Shown: positions 34,624 to 41,582 of the stretch, piece after piece
Position numbering within the stretch: position 1 is the first letter of the stretch
Layout of the letters: the number at the start of each line of letters is the position of its first letter
Assembly (NCBI GenBank): GCA_946188165.1
Contig: CAMHTW010000008.1
Location: 1-64,000, forward strand
DNA from: an uncultured Prevotella sp.
GTDB lineage: Bacteria > Bacteroidota > Bacteroidia > Bacteroidales > Bacteroidaceae
DNA length: 64,000 nucleotides
Direction of reading: 5' to 3'
Position numbers and translations under genes: made by a program
The notes under the pieces: model-generated
The model's input: only the letters and a program-made list of their open reading frames with translations
Told to the model about the DNA's origin: nothing
The model's database searches: none

Positions 34624-35910
34624 TCATCTTACTTCTTTCCACCAATCATCCTTCATCCGACAAACAGCTTGTACCACACAGTTCATGGTCTTGCAAAATG
34701 GTACGCTCACATGCTCATCATGAGCCCTGAACTGATAGTTCCATGGAGTCAGCAGTAACAACAGACTAACGGCACAATCGTCCATAAGGTCGGCTGACGG
34801 ATGATAAATCTCTGGGAATCCGTTGTCTACAATGCGGACAACAGGATAGCCTGAACGGAGAGCACTATCCAAAATGTCCTGTTCGCCCTTGGCAATACGG
34901 GCAGAAACCAATACAGCACCTGATGCTGCTTCTTTCAGACAACAGTCTTTCTGCTTTGCAAACCAAGCGCTATCCTTCCGATGACACACCACAGGCAGTA
35001 GCCGATGCTTCAGCAATTCTATCGAGCCATAGCTATCGCATGTGATACGTCCGTTCACTTGTTTCAGCCGCTTCTCAATCGAGGCAAAACCCTCTGTCGT
35101 CAATTGCATAGGACATTCACGCTCAAGGTAACCTCGCAATGCATTAATTGTAACAGCCGTATCTACCGTATGCCGCTGAGGATGAAGCATCGTCCGATAT
35201 GTCATCCTCAGCAGACGACTGCGCGGATTCGAGCGAATATAGGCGCGCTGCGTCGCCAGCTGCGCTTCATCGATAGGCATGACATCGCAGTATCCTGCAT
35301 CGAATAGTGGTGGCAATTGACTCTTGGCGACCGAATCGCCAAGCACACTTCCTACCGTCTGCCCTGTCGTTCTTGCCGTCTTTCCCACCGTTCCTGCCGC
35401 CTCTCTTACTGTACCTGCTGTCTCTCCTACTGTGCCTGGCGATTCCGTCGCCAGGTCTCCCTCTTCTGCCGCCAGGCCTTTTGCATCAAGGCTTATCCTC
35501 CCCGCCATCGCCCAATAGCGCTTGTTACATCCCAACTTGAACCCAGCAATAACATGCCCCAAATGCGTGGGCTTTCCATTTTGCGACACCACATCCCTAT
35601 GAGCCACCAATAAGAAATGCAGATGCTCCGGCATGATGACATAATCCTGCACCTCCAGCATTGGATAGTACCGCTTAATACTTTCACGCAGTTCCTCTTC
35701 CACCATCCGTCCGATGGCCGATAGTTCCACATGTGGGGCATCGTCAGTTCCGTCAGGACTACCTAACCGTCCCGCCATTCTTCCAAAGGGCTGTTGTAGC
35801 GTTGGTGCCACACTAATGGTGATATGATAATACCCGCATCGGCTATAGTCGTGCACACTGCTACGTCGCTTCATGCTATGTACCGTCGGTTTCCAAATTT
35901 CTGCATCCAT
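34624..35910 (-). CDS. RAYT-like Y1 (HUH) transposase with extra C-terminal domain
   Basis: This 428-residue protein carries the Y1/IS200-like core: YYHITISVAP (start of the fold), the HUH motif in VIMPEHLHFLLVAH and the downstream YIRSNPRSRLL helix expected to hold the catalytic Tyr. Such single-domain nucleases cut hairpin DNA; REP-associated members act on short palindromes. A hinge (35323-35455) made of 21-bp repeats and two hairpins interrupts the core. The C-terminal part (GAVLVSARIAKGEQDILDSA, VVRIVDNGFPEIY, LLLLTPW) looks like a degenerate DprA/SLOG Rossmann domain. The start at 35910 fits the -7 box at 35935-35942. No terminal inverted repeats or partner genes are seen, so it is probably resident rather than mobile. 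Confidence 0.8.
   Translation of the reverse strand: MDAEIWKPTVHSMKRRSSVHDYSRCGYYHITISVAPTLQQPFGRMAGRLGSPDGTDDAPHVELSAIGRMVEEELRESIKRYYPMLEVQDYVIMPEHLHFLLVAHRDVVSQNGKPTHLGHVIAGFKLGCNKRYWAMAGRISLDAKGLAAEEGDLATESPGTVGETAGTVREAAGTVGKTARTTGQTVGSVLGDSVAKSQLPPLFDAGYCDVMPIDEAQLATQRAYIRSNPRSRLLRMTYRTMLHPQRHTVDTAVTINALRGYLERECPMQLTTEGFASIEKRLKQVNGRITCDSYGSIELLKHRLLPVVCHRKDSAWFAKQKDCCLKEAASGAVLVSARIAKGEQDILDSALRSGYPVVRIVDNGFPEIYHPSADLMDDCAVSLLLLLTPWNYQFRAHDEHVSVPFCKTMNCVVQAVCRMKDDWWKEVR
35323..35455. repeat. In-ORF 21-bp tandem repeat bracketed by two near-identical hairpins
   Basis: CTTGGCGA-N5-TCGCCAAG (35323-35343) and CCTGGCGA-N5-TCGCCAGG (35435-35455) are 8-bp stems with 5-nt loops. Between them lie 21-bp degenerate units starting at 35369, 35390 and 35411, with partial units on both sides. 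On the minus strand they encode repeats of the GTVGETA / GTVREAA / GTVGKTA type. The reading frame of the transposase is kept. Confidence 0.9.
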
Positions 35911-35934
35911 CTTTATTCTTCGAATATACTCATG

Positions 35935-35942
35935 CAAAGGTA
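35935..35942 (-). promoter_or_regulatory. -7 element of the transposase gene
   Basis: The minus strand reads TACCTTTG, 25 nt before the ATG at 35910. The -33 region is poor, so expression may be weak. Confidence 0.5.
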
Positions 35943-36036
35943 TACAATTCTTTCGGAATAATATCCACCGAAGTAAAAAAGTTCTGGAAATAGTTGGAAT
36001 CTTCGATTTTTGTATTATTCTTTGCAATACCAGCCA

Positions 36037-36440
36037 CCCTACACTCAAATCGTTGGGAATGCCGATGTATAAAGGGATTGAGGCCAGTGTAGGGAACCCT
36101 TAACCCTACACTCACCCTTACCTCACCCTACACTCAGACGTCATTATGGACATAGTAAAATACTGAAAGAAAGCTAGCGGATAGGGAAAGCAAAGCCTGC
36201 TATTTTTCCGTAGGCTGCAAACTCTGATTCCGTAGGCTGCGAACTGGCAGTCCGTGCCCGTCGGACTGATAGTTTGCATTAATAGTAGCGATTGCAAATA
36301 TTAATGTCTATTGACGATGGTAGTGATACCTTGAGTGGAGGGTCAGTGAGGGGTGAGTGTAGTGTCAAGAGCACCCTACACTCATCGTGAGCCCTTTGTA
36401 CAACGGCGTTTCAGCCTATCAGAGTGTAGGGTGTAGGGGA
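36037..36440. repeat. CCCTACACTC motifs in both orientations (REP-like) upstream of the transposase
   Basis: The decamer occurs directly at 36037-36046, 36104-36113, 36126-36135 and 36374-36383. Inverted copies (exact or 8-9 of 10) are at 36086-36094, 36355-36362 and 36422-36431. AGTGTAGGG and CCCTACACT at 36086-36112 form a 9-bp hairpin; GAGTGTAG and CTACACTC at 36355-36383 form an 8-bp hairpin. The block 36104-36135 matches 36333-36364 as an imperfect 32-bp inverted repeat. This is part of the 811-bp gene-free stretch 35911-36721. Confidence 0.85.
36207..36305. repeat. 22-bp-register degenerate tandem array C
   Basis: TCCGT begins at 36207, 36229 and 36251. The first two units share TCCGTAGGCTGC; the third is more diverged. 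The register continues as TTTGC at 36273, with ATTAAT recurring at 36278 and 36300, again 22 bp apart. It lies between the two arms of the CCCTACACTC inverted repeat. Confidence 0.85.
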
Positions 36441-36489
36441 AATCAATGGGATCATGGGGACTCGTGATCCACTTTCTATGCTCTACTAA

Positions 36490-36680
36490 ACGTGCGATAT
36501 CCAAGCGGCTGACGAGCGATAAGCGGAAGGCTCACTTGCTTATCGCTCAAGGGGCACGAGCGATATCCTTGATGAGAGAAAGGCCGTTTCTCGCATAGAG
36601 AAACAATGATTTGCTACCAGAGAAACAATGATTTGCTACCAGAGATACAATGTTTTACTACCAGAGATAACAGGTTAGCG
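36490..36680. repeat. 22-bp-register degenerate tandem array D
   Basis: The first block has unit starts 36490 (ACGTGCGATATCC), 36512 (ACGAGCGATAAGC), 36534 (an inverted-type unit, ACTTGCTTATCGCTC) and 36556 (ACGAGCGATATCC). The second block has AGAGAAACAATGATTTGC at 36597 and 36619 (identical over 22 bp), AGAGATACAATG at 36641 and AGAGATAACAGG at 36663. GAGCGATAAGC (36514-36524) and GCTTATCGCTC (36538-36548) form an 11-bp stem. Confidence 0.9.
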
Positions 36681-36721
36681 GAATTGATTGCTGATACTGA
36701 CTTTCAGTACTTATAAATATA

Positions 36722-37690
36722 TCAGAACCGGAAGCGGACGACGAGGGGCAGATGGTCACTGAAGCCGCGCTGGTAGCGGTAGCCATTATAGGTGCGGAAG
36801 GGTTTGACGCCTCCGTACTTTTTGTCTTCTTCAAGGAGGAAGGGGGCATCGTTGATGTAGGTCTGTGTGACGGAATCGCGCAGATTAGGACTAACGAGGA
36901 TATGGTCGATGCTCTGCCAACGGCCTTCGTAGCGATAGGTGCCTTGGGCGCCATGCTCTCCCCTCGCCTCTTGCGTGACATTATGGAGGCCGTTCGCTTC
37001 CAGAAATTGTAGGGAAGGACTGTCGGCATAGTCGTTGAAGTCGCCAGCAACAATGACTTTGGCATCAGGTGGCAATAGCTGAATGACACTTATCAAACGT
37101 TCCATGACAATGCGGCGATTGGGGCGCGTAGCCTTCTCGCCACCAAAACGGCTGGGTGCATGGACAACAAATACATGAAGGGTGTCGCGGTTTACAGTTT
37201 CGCCCTGTACATATAGAATGTCGCGCGTGGGGCGCATGCCTTCAAGTGGTGTGACGTCGAGGTAGTCGTAGCAGACGGGACGGAACGAAAAGGGCTGATA
37301 GAGTAAGGCGACATCAATGCCACGCACATCGGGCGATGACGTCATCAGATACTCATAGCCCGCATTACGCAACAACGAGCGGCGCGTCAAGTCGCGTAGC
37401 ACGGAATCGTTCTCCACTTCGACCAGAGCCACGAGGTCGGGTAGCGACGATTGTAAACACGAGATAATCTCCTGTCCGATGCTGTTCACCTTGCGCCAAT
37501 AGCGGCTAGGCGTCCATTTACGAACTGAAGCAGGCAACCATTCGGTGTCCTGCTTCAATGAATCGTGATAGCAATCAAAGAGATTCTCGCAATTCAGCTC
37601 GACGAGTGTTAGAGATTGAGAGAATGAAAAGATGAGAGAGTGAGAAATGAAGACAAACGTCAAGAATAAACGCAGACCACAATTTCTCAT
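36722..37690 (-). CDS. Endonuclease/exonuclease/phosphatase family protein
   Basis: This 322-residue secreted EEP-fold protein has a signal peptide (about 1-25), then LTLVELNCENLFD (metal-binding Asn and Glu, about 27-39), PDLVALVEVEND (catalytic Glu, about 85-96), VFVVHAPSRFGG (His), VIVAGDFNDYADSP (Asp/Asn pair, about 213-226), GTYRYEGRWQSIDHIL and the final FSDHLPLVVRFRF (His). All core EEP residues are present, so it is likely an active phosphodiesterase or nuclease in the periplasm or outside the cell. The substrate is unknown. The signal-peptide codons overlap octamer-like repeats (37612-37651). It is the last gene of a minus-strand group after the POT transporter (26-nt gap). Confidence 0.92.
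   Translation of the reverse strand: MRNCGLRLFLTFVFISHSLIFSFSQSLTLVELNCENLFDCYHDSLKQDTEWLPASVRKWTPSRYWRKVNSIGQEIISCLQSSLPDLVALVEVENDSVLRDLTRRSLLRNAGYEYLMTSSPDVRGIDVALLYQPFSFRPVCYDYLDVTPLEGMRPTRDILYVQGETVNRDTLHVFVVHAPSRFGGEKATRPNRRIVMERLISVIQLLPPDAKVIVAGDFNDYADSPSLQFLEANGLHNVTQEARGEHGAQGTYRYEGRWQSIDHILVSPNLRDSVTQTYINDAPFLLEEDKKYGGVKPFRTYNGYRYQRGFSDHLPLVVRFRF
37612..37651. repeat. Octamer-like repeat in signal-peptide codons
   Basis: Degenerate 8-bp units GAGATTGA, GAGAATGA, AAAGATGA, GAGAGTGA, GAAATGAA run through codons of the EEP protein signal peptide. Confidence 0.7.
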
Positions 37691-37716
37691 TCTCTCATTA
37701 TCTTAATCGCTCATCT

Positions 37717-39249
37717 TTAACACACTTTCTCCAAGCGCTTCATCATGGCGAACATGAAGACGGCAGCTACGAGACAGACGCCCAAGAATACGCTCCAGCA
37801 TACCCAGAGGGGAACAGCGCCCCAAAGCAGACCGCCAACAACAACGAGCTGGTTACCAATAGCGGTAGCCACAAACCAGCCACCCATCATCATACCCTTA
37901 TACTTAGGAGGAGCCACCTTTGACACAAACGAGATACCCATGGGCGACAGCAACAGCTCGCCGAAGGTCAGCACCAGATAAACCATGATGAGCAGGTTGG
38001 GCGTGACGTCAGCTACATGAACGGCAACAGGATTACCATCGGCACCAATTTCCGTCTGAGGCATGGGCAGACCGAACGAACCGAATGCCATCAAGGCATA
38101 GGCGATAGCAGCCACAATCATACCGTAGGCTATCTTTCGTGGTGCAGAGGGTTCCTTACCCTTGGCAGCCAGCGAACCGAAGATGGCCATCGACACCGGT
38201 GTCAGGGCGACTACATAGAACGGGTTGAACTGCTGGAAGATAGGTGCAGAAACCGTAATGCTGCCATCAGCATCGTACGACAGACAGAGGAAAGCCAGGG
38301 CTGCAACGATGACGGCTGCAGAGATACCTTTTGCCTTAGCAGTCTTCGACTGGAACAGCGAGAACAGGGCATAGACGATGAAGATGACAGCGACAAGGTT
38401 CCAGACGTTAAAGCACATGGCCTGCAAACCCTCGGCAGACTGTGCGGTAAACTCGTCGGCAAAGTAGGTCAGCGACAGACCGTTCTGATGGAAAGCCATC
38501 CAGAAGAAGATAACCACGGCAAATACGAGACAGAGGGCCACGATGCGCTGCTTGGTTTCTTCCTTTGACAGTTCTTCGACAGGAGCAGCATCAGCAGCCT
38601 TGGCATCCTTCTTCGTACCACCCTCCGTATGACGGAACGTGCTACGGAAGAGGTAATAGATAGCGATAGACAGTATCAACGAGGCACAAGCCACAGCAAA
38701 CGAGAAGTGATAAGCGTCGTTGGAACTGTAGCCTAACGACGTCTCGGCATACTCCTTAATCTTAATGGCGGCAGTAGGTGCAAACAGTGCACCGATGTTG
38801 ATAGCCATGTAGAAAATAGAGAAGCCTGCATCGCGCTTGTCCTTATACTGAGCGTCGTTATAGAGGTCGCCCACCATCACCTGCAGGTTGCCTTTAAACA
38901 GGCCGGTACCAAAACCGATGAGCAGCAGGGCTGCCAGCATCACAACCAGAGCCACGCTGTCACCTCCCAGGGGAACTGACAACAGCAGATAGCCGGCAAA
39001 CATGATGATGATACCCGTGGTAACCATCTTACCGAAGCCGAACTTATCGGCCATCATACCACCGATGAGCGGGAAGAAATACACTAACATGAGAAACGCG
39101 CTGTAGATAGTGCCTGCCATAGCGGGCGACAATCCATAGTTGGCTCTCAGGAACAAAGCAAATACGGCCAGCATGGTGTAGTAACCAAAGCGCTCGCCAG
39201 TGTTGGCCAATGCCAACGCGAATAGTCCTTTCGGCTGTCCTTCAAACAT
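37717..39249 (-). CDS. POT/PTR2 family peptide transporter
   Basis: This 510-residue proton-coupled oligopeptide transporter has about 14 membrane segments. Conserved POT features are ERFGYYTMLAVFALFL (ExxERFxYY-type motif on helix 1, about 19-34), GTGLFKGNLQVMVGDLY on helix 4 (about 114-130) and GFSIFYMAINIGALFAP on helix 5 (FYxxINxG signature, about 142-158). It imports di- and tripeptides. It lies in a minus-strand group after the PorT-like gene (28-nt gap). Together with the S9 and M13 peptidases it fits peptide-based nitrogen nutrition. Confidence 0.95.
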   Translation of the reverse strand: MFEGQPKGLFALALANTGERFGYYTMLAVFALFLRANYGLSPAMAGTIYSAFLMLVYFFPLIGGMMADKFGFGKMVTTGIIIMFAGYLLLSVPLGGDSVALVVMLAALLLIGFGTGLFKGNLQVMVGDLYNDAQYKDKRDAGFSIFYMAINIGALFAPTAAIKIKEYAETSLGYSSNDAYHFSFAVACASLILSIAIYYLFRSTFRHTEGGTKKDAKAADAAPVEELSKEETKQRIVALCLVFAVVIFFWMAFHQNGLSLTYFADEFTAQSAEGLQAMCFNVWNLVAVIFIVYALFSLFQSKTAKAKGISAAVIVAALAFLCLSYDADGSITVSAPIFQQFNPFYVVALTPVSMAIFGSLAAKGKEPSAPRKIAYGMIVAAIAYALMAFGSFGLPMPQTEIGADGNPVAVHVADVTPNLLIMVYLVLTFGELLLSPMGISFVSKVAPPKYKGMMMGGWFVATAIGNQLVVVGGLLWGAVPLWVCWSVFLGVCLVAAVFMFAMMKRLEKVC

Positions 39250-39277
39250 AGTACTAAATTTTTAATTATTATTGATT

Positions 39278-40054
39278 TTACTTGATTTTGTCATTCTTTG
39301 TACGCACCAAATCGAAGAGGTAGGTGGCCTTGATGACGATTTGTCCAAAGTTGCTTCGTCCGAAATAGTCACTCTTCGAATTGCCGTAGATATTGCCCAA
39401 ACCATAGTAGTAACGCCCCTCTATCATGAAATGTCCTAACTTACGGTTCGAGAACTCCAAACCTATACCACCAGCGATACCGTAATCGAACTTCTTCTCA
39501 ACAGCCATCGTATCCTGAGCTACAACAGACGAGGAACGCTTGTTGAGTGTTTCCTTCCCCGGTACCACATTTGTTGACGTCGACTCACTCAGGAACATAC
39601 CAATCTGCGGACCTACCTGGAAAAAGAACTGGAAGCCCTTACGTTCACGTCCCCACCCCATACGGGCCATCAGGGGAATCTGCAGATAGGTCATCTTGCG
39701 CTCATAGAACAGTGGATTGAGTTTCTGGGTATCGTCCGCATAGTAAACGGGCTGGCGGTCGGCATCTTTGATATCTTCCTTCCATCCTGTCTGAGCCAGA
39801 TTTACCTCGGCCACGATGGCACAAATGCTCTTGAAGTACTTCTCGCAGGTATAGCGTACCGTCAAACCGCCTGTCAGGCCACCTAACATATTCTGTGGCA
39901 CTTCAGGCATAAAGCCCACATTACTCAACATGTAGCCACCGTTCACACCTACGGCAAAGTCAGTGCGATAGTCGCCGATCTGCGCCCTTACAGGAGTCAT
40001 GAGAAAATGAGAAAATGAGAAAATGAGAAGTAAACTCAAGACAACCTTTCTCAT
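39278..40054 (-). CDS. PorT-like outer-membrane beta-barrel protein
   Basis: This 258-residue protein has a signal peptide whose core is encoded by octamer repeats (LLLIFSFSHFLMTPVRAQ). Alternating beta strands of the OMP_b-brl_2/PorT family follow: FAVGVNGGYMLSNVGFMP, YLQIPLMARMGWG, QFFFQVGPQIGMFLSE and YGIAGGIGLEFSNRKLGHF. The start was set at the ATG at 40054; the frame is open to a GTG at 40102, which seems too close to the upstream stop and adds a charged leader. PorT-like barrels occur in T9SS machinery, but this group is large and most members are of unknown function. It follows the LysM gene in the same direction. Confidence 0.85.
   Translation of the reverse strand: MRKVVLSLLLIFSFSHFLMTPVRAQIGDYRTDFAVGVNGGYMLSNVGFMPEVPQNMLGGLTGGLTVRYTCEKYFKSICAIVAEVNLAQTGWKEDIKDADRQPVYYADDTQKLNPLFYERKMTYLQIPLMARMGWGRERKGFQFFFQVGPQIGMFLSESTSTNVVPGKETLNKRSSSVVAQDTMAVEKKFDYGIAGGIGLEFSNRKLGHFMIEGRYYYGLGNIYGNSKSDYFGRSNFGQIVIKATYLFDLVRTKNDKIK
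40000..40031. repeat. Octamer tandem repeat (TGAGAAAA)n in signal-peptide codons
   Basis: TGAGAAAA at 40000-40007, 40008-40015 and 40016-40023, then TGAGAAGT at 40024-40031. It lies in codons about 8-18 of the PorT-like gene. Loss or gain of one unit would shift the frame. Confidence 0.9.
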
Positions 40055-40103
40055 CCCATTGACGGCAGTAAATTTATCACTCTTCACTTTTTCTCTTGTC
40101 ACT

Positions 40104-41483
40104 TTAATAATTGATAGTTTCTATACGCTGGTCCTTGGTATAGTGCACAAACAGACGTGCACGGTTCTGCAAACCTCCACCACTCAGACGTTCAAAGTGC
40201 AATGGCGTCTGATACGGCGTATAGCCCACCATGCCTGAAGCACCTGTAAAATTATGGCCATACATGTGCAAGCCCTTGATAAAGAAATAGGCGTGGTCGA
40301 AACCTGTCACGGCATAGCGCTGATGATAGTTCTGCATATCCTGATGGAAGTTCCAGCGGTATTTCTGCTTGAAACGAGCCGTACTCGACGCCACAGGATT
40401 CATATAATAAGTAGAGGGTATGCAGACGTCGTACTTATAGAAGTTATCCAGGTGTCGGCTGGTATACATGAGCCATTCAGGATAGCCAAACACGGCGACC
40501 TGTATCTGGGAGCGCGTCATCGTCATGCCGTTGAGCTTGGCAAAAGCGACGTTCAACTCCTGTGAACGACTGGTGTTCAGCACGACGACGTTAGGCTCGG
40601 TAGTCGAGAACGACTTCTGGAACATTGATTCGCTAGAACGCAGATTGGTAATGCTGTACTTCTTGCCTTCCATTTCCAGTTTGCGACGCAAAGCCGAGGT
40701 AAAGCCACCCTTTGTGCTGGTAGTATCGTTACAGTCGATGATAACAGTATGATAGTTCTTGTAACGTTCGTAGAAACGAGCGACGTAGCCGTCATTCAAC
40801 ACATTGCCGTTCTGATATACCTGGAACAGCTGGGCATTAGTAAACACCTCTGGCGAATTGATACTGAACGGAATCATCACGCGGATGTTGTGCTGACGGG
40901 CAAAATCGCCCAATGCCTTAACCTGCTTGGTGTATAGCGGACCGATAATCAGGTCTCGGTCGGCAGCATGCGGGTCTTGCAGTATCTCGTTGATATCCGT
41001 GTCTTCTGCCACATTCCACGCACGGACATCGGTCGAAATACCATTGGCACGCAGACTGTCGCAAGCCATCAGTATGCCACGATAGTACTCCACCATGCGT
41101 TTGCCATCGCCATTGATGTTATGCAATGGCAACATGATACCAACACGAATCTCGCGCTGACGCATATCGGTCTCCACAACCTGAGGCTTGGTAGGCATCG
41201 CGATTTCCTGAGTCGTAGACTCCTGTTTTGCATTTGGGTCGTGAGAAGGAAAGGGAATCTTGATGAAGTCGCCCTTCTTCAGTTCGTAACCAGGCGAATT
41301 CATTTCCGGGTTGGCTTCAATCAGCTCCTGAATGGTAAGACCATTCTCACGAGCAATGCCAAATATGGTTTCCTTACGCTTTACCTTATGCATTTCCTTA
41401 TAGGTTTGCACCTGTGCCAAGGCTGTCTCTGCCGTGAAGCAGAAAAGCACCAAAAGCATGAAAATTCTCAATGTTTGTATCAT
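40104..41483 (-). CDS. LysM domain and LppC-like periplasmic binding protein
   Basis: This 459-residue exported protein has a signal peptide (LRIFMLLVLFCFTAETALAQ). A LysM domain (about 27-77; HKVKRKETIFGIARENGLTI, ELIEANPEM, LKKGDFIKIP) binds peptidoglycan. After a linker, the periplasmic-binding fold of the YraM/LppC type (about 110-459) has IRVGIMLPLHNINGDGKRM, DLIIGPLYTKQV and FGYPEWLMYT. It may serve as an envelope scaffold or activator of cell-wall synthesis, as LpoA does in proteobacteria; this is inferred by fold. It is first in a minus-strand group with PorT-like, POT and EEP genes and divergent from the T9SS cargo gene. Confidence 0.88.
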   Translation of the reverse strand: MIQTLRIFMLLVLFCFTAETALAQVQTYKEMHKVKRKETIFGIARENGLTIQELIEANPEMNSPGYELKKGDFIKIPFPSHDPNAKQESTTQEIAMPTKPQVVETDMRQREIRVGIMLPLHNINGDGKRMVEYYRGILMACDSLRANGISTDVRAWNVAEDTDINEILQDPHAADRDLIIGPLYTKQVKALGDFARQHNIRVMIPFSINSPEVFTNAQLFQVYQNGNVLNDGYVARFYERYKNYHTVIIDCNDTTSTKGGFTSALRRKLEMEGKKYSITNLRSSESMFQKSFSTTEPNVVVLNTSRSQELNVAFAKLNGMTMTRSQIQVAVFGYPEWLMYTSRHLDNFYKYDVCIPSTYYMNPVASSTARFKQKYRWNFHQDMQNYHQRYAVTGFDHAYFFIKGLHMYGHNFTGASGMVGYTPYQTPLHFERLSGGGLQNRARLFVHYTKDQRIETINY

Positions 41484-41512
41484 AAAAACTGTTTATTTTC
41501 AATTTTTCGTTG

Positions 41513-41520
41513 CAAAATTA
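41513..41520 (-). promoter_or_regulatory. -7 element of the LysM operon
   Basis: The minus strand reads TAATTTTG, 29 nt before the LysM protein start. The -33 region is not clear. Confidence 0.55.
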
Positions 41521-41553
41521 CAAAAAAAGATGCGGAAGTCCGACTTTTTTCGC

Positions 41554-41561
41554 TAATTTTG
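41554..41561 (+). promoter_or_regulatory. -7 element of the T9SS cargo / uvrA operon
   Basis: TAATTTTG, 21 nt before the ATG at 41583. It lies in the open frame upstream of that ATG and so supports the shorter protein. Confidence 0.6.
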
Positions 41562-41582
41562 CACAAATATTTATTTCTTAAG

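Noticed and set aside
34624..36048. Longer transposase with 46 extra N-terminal residues
   Set aside because: The -7 box at 35935-35942 falls within the extension, and the Y1 fold normally begins close to the YYHITI strand.
36490..36680. CRISPR array
   Set aside because: Units are contiguous and degenerate with no unique spacers, some are inverted, and no cas gene is near.
34543..36680. A complete IS200/IS605-type insertion sequence
   Set aside because: No defined left and right ends, no tnpB or target site pattern, and the gene is much longer than TnpA; a resident RAYT-like gene fits better.
36658..37089. A 143-codon minus-strand frame overlapping the end of the EEP gene
   Set aside because: It is an out-of-frame shadow of the EEP protein; the EEP frame has all catalytic motifs.
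40968..41582. Extension of the T9SS cargo gene upstream of its signal peptide
   Set aside because: It is antisense to the LysM gene, and a -7 box (41554-41561) lies just before the ATG at 41583.
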